Assembly (NCBI GenBank): GCA_045651685.1
Contig: JAZRSV010000005.1
Coordinates: forward strand, 1 to 64,000
Direction: 5' to 3'
Source: CAKVLS01 sp045651685
GTDB lineage: Bacteria; Bacillota; Clostridia; Christensenellales; UBA1242
DNA: 64,000 bases
The translations under genes were made by a program, and so were the position numbers. Shown in pieces: positions 16,511 to 26,014 of the stretch. The first letter of the stretch is position 1, and each line of letters opens with the position of its first letter. The notes below the pieces were generated by a model. The model was not told where the DNA came from. It did no database searches and saw only the letters and a program-made list of their open reading frames with translations.

Positions 16511-19069
16511 TTAGTCTATTTGGACTTTTTCTCTTATGCTACATTCGATGATGTCGCCTTCTAATATGTCATTAAAACCATCAATTTTAATACCACACTC
16601 AAAGCCAGCCAAAACTTCTTTAGCATCATCTTTTTCTTTACGCAATGTAGCAATTTTGCCTTCGAACAATACATTGTCTTTGCGCATTACTTTTACAAGA
16701 CCGTTTCTAACGATCTTACCATCAAGCACTCTACAACCAGCAACTGTACCAATACTACTAATCTTAAATAGTGCTCTAACCTCTGCATGACCAACAACTT
16801 TGTCTTCGTATTTTGGAGCAGCAAGACCTTTTATAGCATGTTCTACTTCGTCTAATGCTTCGTAAATAATGCTGTATTGTTTAATTTGAACATTGTTATG
16901 TTCTGCCATAGACAATGCTTTGTTATCAACTTTTATATTAAAGCCAATAATTATTGCGTTAGACACTTGTGCAAGTTGAACATCTGTTTCTGTTACAGCA
17001 CCTACCGCACTATGAATAACTTTTACTTCTGCTTCGTCAGAACTTACTTTTGACAACATTTGTTTTAGAGCTTCGGCAGAACCTTGAACATCAGACTTAA
17101 TAATCAAGTTAAGAACTTTCTTATCTTCGCTTGGGTTGCGACTCAAGAAGTCATCAAGACTTGTGCCAAGACCTTTTTCGGCCATTTCGTTAGCCATTTT
17201 TGCTTTACGCTCTTGAATAACATTTTTACTTAATTTTTCATCAACTGCTTGTACTTTGTCACCAACATTTGGTACATTGTCAAAACCAAGAATTGATACT
17301 GGTGTAGAGGGACCAGCTTTTGTAATGTTTTTGCCTTTGTCGTCAATCATTGCTCTTACACGACCAAAGCAGAAACCAGATACAACTGTATCACCAATTT
17401 TTAATGTACCGTTATTAACAATAACATTAGCAACAGGACCTTTACCTTTGTCTAGTCTTGCCTCAACTACTGTTGCAACAGCACTCTTATCTTTGTTAGC
17501 ACGCAAATCTTGCATTTCTGCAACTAATAAAATCATTTCTAGCAACTTATCAATACCAGTACCAGCTTTTGCAGAGATAGGTACCATAATAGCATCGCCA
17601 CCCCATTCTTCTGGTAAAACTTCGTATTCGGTAAGTTGTTGTTTAATTCTATCGATATTAGCTTCTGGCTTGTCAATTTTGTTGATAGCAACAATCATAG
17701 GTACTTTTGCAGCTTTGATATGATTGATAGCTTCTACTGTTTGAGGTTTTACGCCATCATCTGCAGCAACAACTAAAACAGCCAAGTCAGTTATTTGAGC
17801 ACCTCTAGCACGCATACTTGTAAACGCTGCGTGTCCTGGAGTGTCAATAAATGTGATTTTTTCGTTATTCCAATTAATAGAATAAGCACCGATGTGTTGT
17901 GTAATACCACCAGCCTCGCCTAGTATTACATTTGTTTTTCTGATATAGTCAAGCAAAGAAGTCTTACCATGGTCAACATGACCCATAACTGTTACTATTG
18001 GAGGACGACGCTCTAGGTTAGTATCGCTGTCTTCGCTAACAGTGTCAGTAAGTTGTTCTTCGTATGTTTTATCAAGCTTAAATTCTAGTGTTATGCCAAG
18101 TTCACTTGCAACAAGTTCTGCCGCAGTAAAATCGATAACACTATTAATAGAAGCCATAATACCCAAACTCATAAGTTGTTTTATGATTTCGGTGACTGGC
18201 TTACCAATTTTTTCTGACAATAATTTTACAGTTAAGTTAGGGGTTGTAATAACTGCATTAGTTATTGCTGTATATACAGGTTGAACTTCTTGTTTAGGCT
18301 TTTTAATTTTTAACTTTCTAGTGACCATACGCTCTTCGATATTGCGCTCTTCTATTAAGCCACGAGAAAGAAGTGATTTTTTGTTAAGTTTTTTGTCCTC
18401 TTGTGGTTTGTCATGAGTTTTTTTCTTGTTAGAATAATCTCTCTCTTTATTAACAAAAACACTTGCTGCACTTGTTAGATCTGCCTTGGCAGTTTTTGCA
18501 GAACCAAATGCAGGTTTTGGACCAAAAGGTTTTTTAACATCTTTGTTTTGTGTGTTAAATTTGTTATTTGGGTTAAACTTTTGACCAGGTTTTTCACCAT
18601 TTTGATTGTTAAATCTAGGTCTATCTTGACCAGCAAATCTAGGACCACGACCTTCTTGATTGTTGTATGCAGGTCTGCTTTGATTATTGCCTTGCCAAAT
18701 AGGTCTAGGACCTTGCTGTTTAGAAGCAAATTGTTGTTGAGGTTTTTGTTGCTCAACTGGCTTTGGTTGTACAGCAACAGGTTTAGGTTCTACCTTCTTC
18801 TCTACAACTTTTGGCTCTACCTTTTCTTCTACCTTTGCAGCAGCAGCTTTTTGTTCAAGAATAGCTTGTTGCTTTTGAGCTAGGTCTTTGTTCTTTTTAA
18901 TTTCACCCAATTTTTCTTTTAGGCCATCGTAAAAACTAGACAACTGTTGTTTTGTCTTTTTTACTTCTTTGAACAATGTTGGTACACTGCCGTCTGCATT
19001 TAACTTTGCAACCAACTTAATATTGTCCAAGTTTTGTTGATTTTGTTTTTCTTTAACTATTTCTGCCAA
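16511..19069 (-). CDS. infB: Translation initiation factor IF-2
   Basis: A GTPase that delivers fMet-tRNA to the ribosome. The 852-aa protein has a Lys/Gln/Pro-rich linker (about 1-260), the IF2_N domain (about 265-340) and the G domain from about 360 with VMGHVDHGKTSLLDYI, DTPGHAAFTSMRARGA and NKIDKPEAN, then domains II-IV including the IIKSDVQGSAEAL block. Translation starts at TTG (19069); AGGGGTGA lies eight bases upstream and no ATG is near. It follows ylxQ by one base, in the standard nusA-ylxR-ylxQ-infB-rbfA operon. Confidence 0.98.
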   Translation of the reverse strand: MAEIVKEKQNQQNLDNIKLVAKLNADGSVPTLFKEVKKTKQQLSSFYDGLKEKLGEIKKNKDLAQKQQAILEQKAAAAKVEEKVEPKVVEKKVEPKPVAVQPKPVEQQKPQQQFASKQQGPRPIWQGNNQSRPAYNNQEGRGPRFAGQDRPRFNNQNGEKPGQKFNPNNKFNTQNKDVKKPFGPKPAFGSAKTAKADLTSAASVFVNKERDYSNKKKTHDKPQEDKKLNKKSLLSRGLIEERNIEERMVTRKLKIKKPKQEVQPVYTAITNAVITTPNLTVKLLSEKIGKPVTEIIKQLMSLGIMASINSVIDFTAAELVASELGITLEFKLDKTYEEQLTDTVSEDSDTNLERRPPIVTVMGHVDHGKTSLLDYIRKTNVILGEAGGITQHIGAYSINWNNEKITFIDTPGHAAFTSMRARGAQITDLAVLVVAADDGVKPQTVEAINHIKAAKVPMIVAINKIDKPEANIDRIKQQLTEYEVLPEEWGGDAIMVPISAKAGTGIDKLLEMILLVAEMQDLRANKDKSAVATVVEARLDKGKGPVANVIVNNGTLKIGDTVVSGFCFGRVRAMIDDKGKNITKAGPSTPVSILGFDNVPNVGDKVQAVDEKLSKNVIQERKAKMANEMAEKGLGTSLDDFLSRNPSEDKKVLNLIIKSDVQGSAEALKQMLSKVSSDEAEVKVIHSAVGAVTETDVQLAQVSNAIIIGFNIKVDNKALSMAEHNNVQIKQYSIIYEALDEVEHAIKGLAAPKYEDKVVGHAEVRALFKISSIGTVAGCRVLDGKIVRNGLVKVMRKDNVLFEGKIATLRKEKDDAKEVLAGFECGIKIDGFNDILEGDIIECSIREKVQID

Positions 19070-19070
19070 A

Positions 19071-19385
19071 TTAGTTCACCCCTATAATAATGTCTAATGA
19101 ATTGTCTATAATTGCCTGTGCAAGACTGTGGTTTTTGATACCAATTATCTTGCAATTATCTTTGTTTAATAATTCTGCAAGTGTTGCTTGCTTTGTGACA
19201 AACGCCTTGCAATTTTTGTTTGCTGCAACCAAATTTTTTGCAACTGTTATATATTTATCATTTGCAGTATGACACACTATAACCAAATACAACTTTTTTG
19301 TATAAAGCTTTAGGTTGTCTATCCCATATATAATACTGTTGCTTTTTTGAGCAAAACCCAAATATGTAGATACTTTATTTTCCAA
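19071..19385 (-). CDS. ylxQ: YlxQ-like L7Ae/L30e family RNA-binding protein
   Basis: A 104-aa L7Ae-fold protein; relatives bind kink-turns in RNA. The start was set to the TTG at 19385 because GGAGG lies seven bases upstream, giving MENKVSTYLGFAQKSNSIIYG, while an earlier ATG would include that site as coding. The segment GFAQKSNSIIYG matches the family's LGLAxRAGKxxxG pattern with the usual Arg/Gly changed. It overlaps ylxR by 11 bases. Confidence 0.85.
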   Translation of the reverse strand: MENKVSTYLGFAQKSNSIIYGIDNLKLYTKKLYLVIVCHTANDKYITVAKNLVAANKNCKAFVTKQATLAELLNKDNCKIIGIKNHSLAQAIIDNSLDIIIGVN

Positions 19386-19632
19386 TAGTATCCTCCAAAA
19401 GAGCATAACTTTGCTCGCTGATGTTTTGCTTAAAAGCTTTGTTTAACATTTTTGTTTTGATACATTTTTGTATACATTGTTGATCTTTGCAAACATATGC
19501 ACCCCTACCATTTGCCTTAAATGTAGGATCAATAAAAACTTCGCCTTCTTTGTTTTTTACAACTCTAACAAGTTCTTGTTTTTGTTTCATTTGTCTGCAA
19601 ACAATACACATTCTAAGTGGTGTATCTTTCAT
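19375..19632 (-). CDS. ylxR: YlxR family nucleic acid-binding protein (DUF448)
   Basis: An 85-aa basic protein with the family start TPLRMCIVCRQMKQKQELVRVV and the GRGAYVCKD motif; the two CxxC-like positions are conserved. YlxR is thought to modulate RNase P or gene expression. It lies between nusA and ylxQ as usual. Confidence 0.93.
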   Translation of the reverse strand: MKDTPLRMCIVCRQMKQKQELVRVVKNKEGEVFIDPTFKANGRGAYVCKDQQCIQKCIKTKMLNKAFKQNISEQSYALLEDTIGK

Positions 19633-19648
19633 ACAAACCTCTCAAATA

Positions 19649-20803
19649 TTATTCTTCGTCCAAGTCTGACATGATGTCCATATCGTCCATTGTGTCGTCA
19701 CCAATGTCATATACTTCTGGTTCTTTGTTTAAGAACAAGTCACCATCAATACTCTTTGCTGCTGTTTCGCTCTTAACATCTATCTTCCAGCCAGTAAGTT
19801 TAACTGCAAGTCTAACATTTTGACCGTTTTTGCCGATAGCAAGTGATAGTTTGTCATCTTTTACAACTGCACGAGCTGTTTTGTCACCTTCTAAAGCATA
19901 AACTGTATCTACTTTAGCTGGGCTTAATGCTCTTGCGATATATTCTAGTGGATTTTCTGACCATTCGATGATGTCAATTTTTTCACCATTAAGTTCGCCA
20001 ACAATTGTGTTAACACGCAAACCTTTATTACCAACACAAGCACCAATTGGATCCAAATTTGCATTAGCAGTATAAACAGACATCTTTGTACGATATCCAG
20101 CTTCACGAACGATGTTCTTAATTTCTACTTCGCCACTTTCGATTTCTGGTACTTCTAATTCAAACAATCTCTTTACAAAACCTGCATTGCTACGAGAAAC
20201 AGGTACGCAAGTTGCTTTCATATTTTCTCTGATAGGTTTTACATATACTTTTAGTCTAGCGCCTACTTGATAAATTTCACCAGGGATTTGATCTTTTTCT
20301 TGCAAAACACCTTCAGTTTGAGTTCCTGGAATTTCTACATAAACAGAACCAGCCTCTACTCTTCTGATGATGCAAGTAATAAGCTCATTTTGTTTTTCTG
20401 AAAGTTCACTCATAGCTACTTGTTGTTCTGCCTCTCTCAATCTTTGCATAACAACTTGTCTTGCTATTTGAGCAGAAATTCTGTCAAAGTCTTTTGTTGT
20501 CACTTCTTCCATAACAACATCGCCAACTTTGTATGACTTTTTGATTTGTCTAGCTTCTTCTAAAGTCATTTGTTTATCTGGATCTTCTATTGCGTCTTCG
20601 TTTTCTACAATAGTTTTATAACCATAAACTTTGATAGTGTGTTTTTCTGGGTTTAGTTTTACTTCTACAGATTTTGCTTCGCCAAAATTCTTTTTGTAAG
20701 CAGAAGTAAGTGCTAGTTCTAGAGATTCTAAAAAGTACTCTTTGTTAATTTTCTTTTCTCTTTCTAAATCATCAAGTGCGTTAAAAAAATCTTTGTTAAT
20801 CAT
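19649..20803 (-). CDS. nusA: Transcription termination/antitermination factor NusA
   Basis: Binds RNA polymerase and nascent RNA. The 384-aa protein has the N-terminal polymerase-binding domain (1-125), S1 (about 130-200) and KH1-KH2 (about 200-345; DPIGACVGNKGLRVN and SLAIGKNGQNVRLAVKLTGW), then a short acidic tail rich in Asp/Glu. The AR repeats of the E. coli protein are absent, as expected for Firmicutes. It follows rimP by 15 bases. Confidence 0.97.
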   Translation of the reverse strand: MINKDFFNALDDLEREKKINKEYFLESLELALTSAYKKNFGEAKSVEVKLNPEKHTIKVYGYKTIVENEDAIEDPDKQMTLEEARQIKKSYKVGDVVMEEVTTKDFDRISAQIARQVVMQRLREAEQQVAMSELSEKQNELITCIIRRVEAGSVYVEIPGTQTEGVLQEKDQIPGEIYQVGARLKVYVKPIRENMKATCVPVSRSNAGFVKRLFELEVPEIESGEVEIKNIVREAGYRTKMSVYTANANLDPIGACVGNKGLRVNTIVGELNGEKIDIIEWSENPLEYIARALSPAKVDTVYALEGDKTARAVVKDDKLSLAIGKNGQNVRLAVKLTGWKIDVKSETAAKSIDGDLFLNKEPEVYDIGDDTMDDMDIMSDLDEE

Positions 20804-20818
20804 TGTTTCAAATTTCTC

Positions 20819-21286
20819 CTAAAATATTATATATGGTTGACATACTGCAATTTTTTGTCTTGGAATGTCTAGCTGCTTTTGCTCTGTTTGTATAGAAAGT
20901 ATTTCTGCATCAAACTTGATAAGCTTGCCGACAAATTCTTTTTTGCCATCTAGTACAGTATAAAGTTTGACTATAATGTCTTTGTTTAAGTAGCGCTCAT
21001 AGTCTCTTTCGTACTTAAAAGGCCTGTCTAACCCTAGTGACGATACATTTAATGTATACGAAGCACCGTTTGTTGGATCCAATTCGTCCAGTGGCAAATC
21101 TATTGCCCTGTGTACTGTCTCACAATCATTAATTGTAATTGGACTTAAGTCTGCTTTTGCTAAAAACACAGTCAAGTTCATGCCGGTATATTTTTTTGCA
21201 TATTCGACATCTGCTAGTTCATAACCTAAGCCTTCTACAATTGGTGTTATGTGATCAATAACCATTTTTTCTATCTTGCTTGGCAT
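20819..21286 (-). CDS. rimP: Ribosome maturation factor RimP
   Basis: A 155-aa 30S assembly factor. It shows VDHITPIVEGLGYELADVEY-like N-terminus (positions about 9-28), the DxLDP motif as ELDPTNGASYTLNVSSLGLDRP (positions about 78-99) and the C-terminal SH3-like domain. AGGGGG lies five bases before the ATG. It is the first gene of the nusA-infB group, downstream of the polC-like gene. Confidence 0.95.
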   Translation of the reverse strand: MPSKIEKMVIDHITPIVEGLGYELADVEYAKKYTGMNLTVFLAKADLSPITINDCETVHRAIDLPLDELDPTNGASYTLNVSSLGLDRPFKYERDYERYLNKDIIVKLYTVLDGKKEFVGKLIKFDAEILSIQTEQKQLDIPRQKIAVCQPYIIF

Positions 21287-21305
21287 AATACCCCCTAACT
21301 AACAA

Positions 21306-21331
21306 TTAAGAGTGGGTCTCCCCACTCTTAA
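21306..21331 (-). terminator. Strong hairpin between polC-like gene and rimP
   Basis: Perfect 11-base arms TTAAGAGTGGG/CCCACTCTTAA (21306-21316, 21321-21331) with a four-base loop. The U-tract after it is poor (TTGTTAG), so it may be a weak terminator, an attenuator or an RNA-processing site ahead of rimP. Confidence 0.6.
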
Positions 21332-21391
21332 CAAGCATCATATATAAGCATATGTAGTATAACACATAGTATTATAAATTTCAAGTACTAA

Positions 21392-22966
21392 TTATAATAA
21401 TTTCAAAAAAACTTCTGCAGTGGCAATAGTATCGTTAATAGCTCTATGCGCGCCAACTAGACTAATGCCCAAATAACCCGTCACAGTCTTAAGATTATGG
21501 TGTTTTAGATTGCTTAATTTTACCCTAGCCATATGCAAAGTGTCGTACTTGGCATTGTCAAAATTATAACCCAATCTCTTTGCATTAGCATCAATAAACT
21601 TACAGTCAAAATCTATTGCATTGTGACCTACCAAAGCTGCCCCTCTAGTAAACTTATAAAAGTCTGGCAACACTTGGTTGATACTGCAAGCGCTAGCAAC
21701 CATTTCGTTGGTTATATTATTAATTGCAGTTGCTTCTGCAGGTATAGGTTTTGAAGGCTTAACAAATGACCAAAAAGTTTGTTTTATTACACCATCAACA
21801 ACTTTTACTGCACCTATTTCTATTATTTCATCTTTTTCAAAATCTAGTCCTGTAGTCTCTAGGTCAAACACAACAAATGTCTTGCCGATAGCTTTTGGGT
21901 TAACATCTACATTTGCCTCGTCAAACAAGTTGCCTTGTTTACTGCTTTCGTATGCTTGAGGTATAACAAAATTATAATCAGTAGTTTCTTTTTTGAACTG
22001 TGTATTGTCTATCTCATCACCTATTTCACACAGAGCCAAATCTTTTACCTTTAAGCTAAATCGTTCGTTAAAGCTCTCAACATCACCTCTAACCAAAACA
22101 GTTGAACCATCGCTAATCAAGTTCATCTTATGAATATTAGCCTTATTTGGAAAACATACACATTGTATTTGCAAAGCGCCATCTTGCAATACAAATCTAA
22201 AATATTGCTTTTCTAATTGGTGCTTTTCGCCATCTTCGCCTTTTACCATACGCTTTGATAAAAAGCTTTTCATCTCAAAAAACTTAACCTTGCCGGCAAA
22301 TACCCTATTAACAGCTTCTTTGTTTACAACATGCTCTGGGTCTACATCAATGTCCTCACCAATTAACTTTTGCTTGTTAGACACCTTAAATCTACGATTC
22401 ATATTGTTAACATACGCAGTTGCTGTGCTTATTTCTTCTATCTTGCGTTGGCGTTCTTGCAAAAACGAATCATACTCTTTTGAGTCTACACTATATGTGT
22501 CAATGTTTATCAAAAAGCTGCCACAAAAATTAAAATTAAGCTTTGCAATAAGGTCACTTTTTATATCTTTTTTGGCAAAATAATCTGCCACAAAATCATC
22601 AATAGTAAAGTTAATTTTTGCTTGTTTGTTTTCTACCTCTACTTTTATAGTATCAGTATTACAACTATCCTTTACACTTGCATGGTTGCTATAAAAGTAG
22701 TTTATAACAAACTTTTGAATCAAATTTGGATCAAGATAACTTTTTCTTATCTTAACTTCTACAGGAGCAGTAATAGACAAGTTTTTTATAACAAGTTGAG
22801 TTATTTTTTCTTTTTGCTCTTCGGTAAGATCTGGCACATCCTGATCATAGATAAAAGACACAACACATTTTTGTTCTTGCTTAAAGTATGTCACTTCGCT
22901 AAGCTTAAGAAAACTAAACTCGTTGTTTGTTTTTGTGTTAATATAATCAACCAAAGAATAATTCAT
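21392..22966 (-). CDS. PolC-like protein without polymerase: N-terminal + OB + DEDDh exonuclease
   Basis: This 524-aa protein lies at the normal polC position between rseP and rimP, but is about a third of PolC's length. Residues 1-190 resemble the PolC N-terminal region, 220-325 an OB-fold (KVKFFEMKSFLSKRM... VRGDVESFNERFSLKVKDL pattern), and 360-524 a complete DEDDh 3'-5' exonuclease with D368/E370 (FDLETTG), D454 (after LVGHNAID) and H507/D512 (GAHRAINDT). No PHP, palm or finger region follows; the stop is clean and the hairpin at 21306 comes next. AAGGAGGAG supports the ATG at 22966. I infer a stand-alone proofreading-type or repair exonuclease derived from PolC; full PolC may be elsewhere in the genome. 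Confidence 0.85.
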   Translation of the reverse strand: MNYSLVDYINTKTNNEFSFLKLSEVTYFKQEQKCVVSFIYDQDVPDLTEEQKEKITQLVIKNLSITAPVEVKIRKSYLDPNLIQKFVINYFYSNHASVKDSCNTDTIKVEVENKQAKINFTIDDFVADYFAKKDIKSDLIAKLNFNFCGSFLINIDTYSVDSKEYDSFLQERQRKIEEISTATAYVNNMNRRFKVSNKQKLIGEDIDVDPEHVVNKEAVNRVFAGKVKFFEMKSFLSKRMVKGEDGEKHQLEKQYFRFVLQDGALQIQCVCFPNKANIHKMNLISDGSTVLVRGDVESFNERFSLKVKDLALCEIGDEIDNTQFKKETTDYNFVIPQAYESSKQGNLFDEANVDVNPKAIGKTFVVFDLETTGLDFEKDEIIEIGAVKVVDGVIKQTFWSFVKPSKPIPAEATAINNITNEMVASACSINQVLPDFYKFTRGAALVGHNAIDFDCKFIDANAKRLGYNFDNAKYDTLHMARVKLSNLKHHNLKTVTGYLGISLVGAHRAINDTIATAEVFLKLL

Positions 22967-22984
22967 ATGCTCCTCCTTATAAAA

Positions 22985-23017
22985 AAATTTAAGCAAGGCA
23001 AGTTACCCTGCCTCGCC
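22985..23017 (-). terminator. Terminator between rseP and the polC-like gene
   Basis: In the leftward RNA a stem of about 11 pairs (arms around 22992-23002 and 23007-23017, with G-U pairs) is followed by AAATTTTTTT. It ends only about 20 bases before the ribosome binding site of the polC-like gene, so it could act as an attenuator. Confidence 0.65.
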
Positions 23018-23027
23018 CAATATCACA

Positions 23028-24296
23028 TTATAAAATAATGTGTAGCAAATCTACAACTATAACAAAGGCAAACAAAATCATCATGCCTATTGAGTGTATA
23101 TACGCCTCGACTTTTCGGTTAACAGGCTTTCTAAATATCCATTCGTACAGCACAAATACCATTCTTGCGCCATCAAGCGCAGGTATTGGCAACCAATTAA
23201 ATACGGCTAGGTTTGCCGAAATAAGTGGCAGTAGTAAAAAGAAGTTTGCAAAAGATGCTTGAGTTGCAGAGGCAATTGTTGTTATTGTACCAACCGGACC
23301 AGTCATGCCCAAAATTGACACCTTGCCGCAAATTAAGCCCCACAAGATAAGCAACACTTTCCACGCCCAGCCAAAAGTAAATGGTATAGCGTGAAGCAAC
23401 GCCTCACCAAAGCTATAACGATAATATTTAGTTGTTAGTCCAACTTGAGCAATACTAAACACATTGCCATCGTCAGTAACTTTTAATCTGGTATCACCTA
23501 TTATAAATACACCGTTTTGATCACTTTTGTATACAACGCTAACATCGTTTGTTGCGTTTAATACATACTTACCATCATCTGTTGGTGTTAGTGTATAGAT
23601 ATAGTCTTTTTGTGTTGGATTAGACAAGGTAGAAAATATCTTTCTGCCGTTGCCATCAACAATATATTTAAGCTCGTTGTATTCTACATTAGCTTTGATA
23701 ACCATTTTTTTGCCATCACGAATAATATTGACATCAAAATACTCGGTATCTTCAAAGTTAACGATCATAGATCTAAAGTATTTGTCGTATACAAAAGAAG
23801 TTTTTTCTCCGTTAACACCAGTTATGATGTCACCCTCCATAAACCACTCTTGAGCAGTACCATAAGGATTGCGATTGGCACTAACAACTTGTATACGATC
23901 GGCATATCCATAAAAAGTCAAAAATATAACCGAAAATATTATACCGGCAAGCAAGTTAAAAAACGCACCCATAAACAAGACAATTAGTCTTTTCCATGGT
24001 TTTTGATTGTTAAATGCTTGTGGATTATCTTTACCATCTTCGTCTTCACCTTCAAATGCACAATAACCACCCAAAGGTATAAGTCTTAATGATATTTTTT
24101 CGCCAGCTTTGTTTGTTTTTTGCCACAATTTTTTACCAAAGCCAACAGAAAATTCGTTAATCTTAAATTTTAATAATTTGCCGGCAGTATAATGTCCAAG
24201 CTCATGAATCATAACCATTAGCAAAAGAACAACTATCGCCAACAAAATATATAAAATAGAAGACATAACTGATCCAAAACTTAATAAAAGTGACAA
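23028..24296 (-). CDS. rseP: RIP metalloprotease RseP (site-2 protease)
   Basis: An intramembrane zinc protease that cleaves anti-sigma factors or signal-peptide remnants. The 422-aa protein has the HELGH motif at about 31-35 in its first membrane helix, the FSVGFGKKLWQ and RLIPLGGY segments, one PDZ domain (about 140-290), and the third-helix motif NWLPIPALDGARM near 365. It starts at TTG (24296) with AGGGGGAAG upstream; the in-frame ATG ten codons later has no such site. It lies between cdsA and the polC-like gene as in other Firmicutes. Confidence 0.95.
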   Translation of the reverse strand: MSLLLSFGSVMSSILYILLAIVVLLLMVMIHELGHYTAGKLLKFKINEFSVGFGKKLWQKTNKAGEKISLRLIPLGGYCAFEGEDEDGKDNPQAFNNQKPWKRLIVLFMGAFFNLLAGIIFSVIFLTFYGYADRIQVVSANRNPYGTAQEWFMEGDIITGVNGEKTSFVYDKYFRSMIVNFEDTEYFDVNIIRDGKKMVIKANVEYNELKYIVDGNGRKIFSTLSNPTQKDYIYTLTPTDDGKYVLNATNDVSVVYKSDQNGVFIIGDTRLKVTDDGNVFSIAQVGLTTKYYRYSFGEALLHAIPFTFGWAWKVLLILWGLICGKVSILGMTGPVGTITTIASATQASFANFFLLLPLISANLAVFNWLPIPALDGARMVFVLYEWIFRKPVNRKVEAYIHSIGMMILFAFVIVVDLLHIIL

Positions 24297-24317
24297 AAGT
24301 GTCTTCCCCCTAACAAA

Positions 24318-25262
24318 CTATGCAAATATAAATAACATGCAAATAAATACAAATAAAGTGTTAAAGCAAATAGCGTCTACTCTATCAAGCACACCACCAT
24401 GACCTGGTAGAATGTTTGAAGAATCTTTTACGCCTGATTTGCGTTTTAAGAAAGATTCGAAAATATCTCCCACTTGAGATATCATAGAACCAAACAAACC
24501 AACAAATAAGAACTTCCACCAAATTTTGCCAGAGAAAAGCATTACTGGGTATATTGCGTTAAATACAAAATAAACAACAATAGCACCAACTATACCACCA
24601 ACAAGACCAGCGCAAGCACCAGAAATTGTTTTGTTTGGACTAATTTTTGGACAAAGCTTTGGTCCGCGAATAAGAGAACCAAAAATATAAGCAAAGGTAT
24701 CTGACAAGCTAGCTATAGCAAATACTAGCAAGATGCCCATAAGTCCTAAATTAACATTAGCAAATCTTTTTGCAACATCTGTAAAGCCCATCACAGTAAA
24801 GTGATTAATCAAATACATAAATGCAAACAACATTGTTGGATACAACATTGCATAAACAGTATTTGTTGCCTTAAACAATGCAAATTTGTTTACAGACATA
24901 TTTGTTGCACATCTAAAAGTGTCATTTTTTAGATCGTTTTTGTAGGCAGTGATGCTTAATACATAGTTGATACCAAACAACAATGCTAACAAAATAATAT
25001 CTGTCAAAAACAAATAAATAGCTGTAAATCCAAGTGTGACAAATAAAATATTAAATGCACATACTGCAACAGCATAAGTCACAGCTACAAACTTATAGTT
25101 TGGTTTACCCCATTTGTTAAGCATGTTGCAAAATTCAATTGCACCCAAAACGCTTACCATGCCAACAAACACATCAAACGCTTGTGGAATATATACTTGT
25201 AGCAACAAAAATGCAGCAAGCATAACAACCAATAGCGTACCAGTAATTATTCTTTGTTTCAT
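24318..25262 (-). CDS. cdsA: Phosphatidate cytidylyltransferase
   Basis: Makes CDP-diacylglycerol for phospholipid synthesis. The 314-aa protein has about eight membrane helices and ends with the CDP-DAG synthase signature, seen as SQVGDIFESFLKRKSGVKDSSNILPGHGGVLDRVD (positions about 262-296), plus SLSDTFAYIFG and SPNKTISGA. One loop (about 115-135) is longer than in Bacillus. It lies between uppS and rseP. Confidence 0.95.
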   Translation of the reverse strand: MKQRIITGTLLVVMLAAFLLLQVYIPQAFDVFVGMVSVLGAIEFCNMLNKWGKPNYKFVAVTYAVAVCAFNILFVTLGFTAIYLFLTDIILLALLFGINYVLSITAYKNDLKNDTFRCATNMSVNKFALFKATNTVYAMLYPTMLFAFMYLINHFTVMGFTDVAKRFANVNLGLMGILLVFAIASLSDTFAYIFGSLIRGPKLCPKISPNKTISGACAGLVGGIVGAIVVYFVFNAIYPVMLFSGKIWWKFLFVGLFGSMISQVGDIFESFLKRKSGVKDSSNILPGHGGVLDRVDAICFNTLFVFICMLFIFA

Positions 25263-25277
25263 TAGTAAAAAACTCCT

Positions 25278-25991
25278 CTAAATACTACCAAAACGACGAT
25301 TGCGTTTTTGGTATTCTATAATTGCTTTTTCTAGTTGCTTTTCGTCAAAATCTGGCCAATGAACCTTAGGAAAATACAACTCAGAATAAGCACCTTGATA
25401 TAACATAAAGTTACTTAATCTATACTCACCACTTGTACGAACTATCAAATCTGGATCAACAATGCCATGAGTTTGAAGATATCTTCTCAAAATCTCATCG
25501 TCAACTTCTTTGATACCATCTTTTATAATTGCGTTTATGGCTCTTATAATTTCATCTCTACTACCATAATTAAGGCATATATTTACTATAATACTGCCGC
25601 AATTTTGTGTCATACCTTGCACATCAACAAGATGCTTTTGTAAAGGTTTTCTTAATTTAGTAATATCGCCTATTATATTTAACTTTATATCGTTTTCGAC
25701 AAACTTTTGCTTATTATCTTTCAAATAATCTTCAATAAGTCCAAAGATATAATCGACTTCTTCCTTTGGTCTTTTCCAATTTTCTGTAGAAAAAGCAAAA
25801 AAAGATATTACTTTTATTCCTAATTTTTTAGAATGCTTTACAACTTTTTCTAAAGAATCAACACCTTTTTTATGTCCAGCAGTACGAAGTAGGCCTCTCT
25901 TTTTTGCCCAACGACCATTGCCATCCATAATAAAAGCTATATGTTGTGGTAATCTTTCGTAGTCTATTTTTTTTGATCTAAAAATGTCCAC
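25278..25991 (-). CDS. uppS: Isoprenyl (undecaprenyl diphosphate) synthase
   Basis: A cis-prenyltransferase that makes the lipid carrier for cell-wall synthesis. The 237-aa protein has IAFIMDGNGRWAKKRG (about 18-33), the FFAFSTENWKRP motif and the C-terminal DLIVRTSGEYRLSNFMLYQGAYSE region (positions about 182-205). Translation starts at GTG, five bases after GGAGG. It follows frr by 23 bases. Confidence 0.96.
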   Translation of the reverse strand: MDIFRSKKIDYERLPQHIAFIMDGNGRWAKKRGLLRTAGHKKGVDSLEKVVKHSKKLGIKVISFFAFSTENWKRPKEEVDYIFGLIEDYLKDNKQKFVENDIKLNIIGDITKLRKPLQKHLVDVQGMTQNCGSIIVNICLNYGSRDEIIRAINAIIKDGIKEVDDEILRRYLQTHGIVDPDLIVRTSGEYRLSNFMLYQGAYSELYFPKVHWPDFDEKQLEKAIIEYQKRNRRFGSI

Positions 25992-26014
25992 AATTCCTCC
26001 AAAAGACTAAAAGA

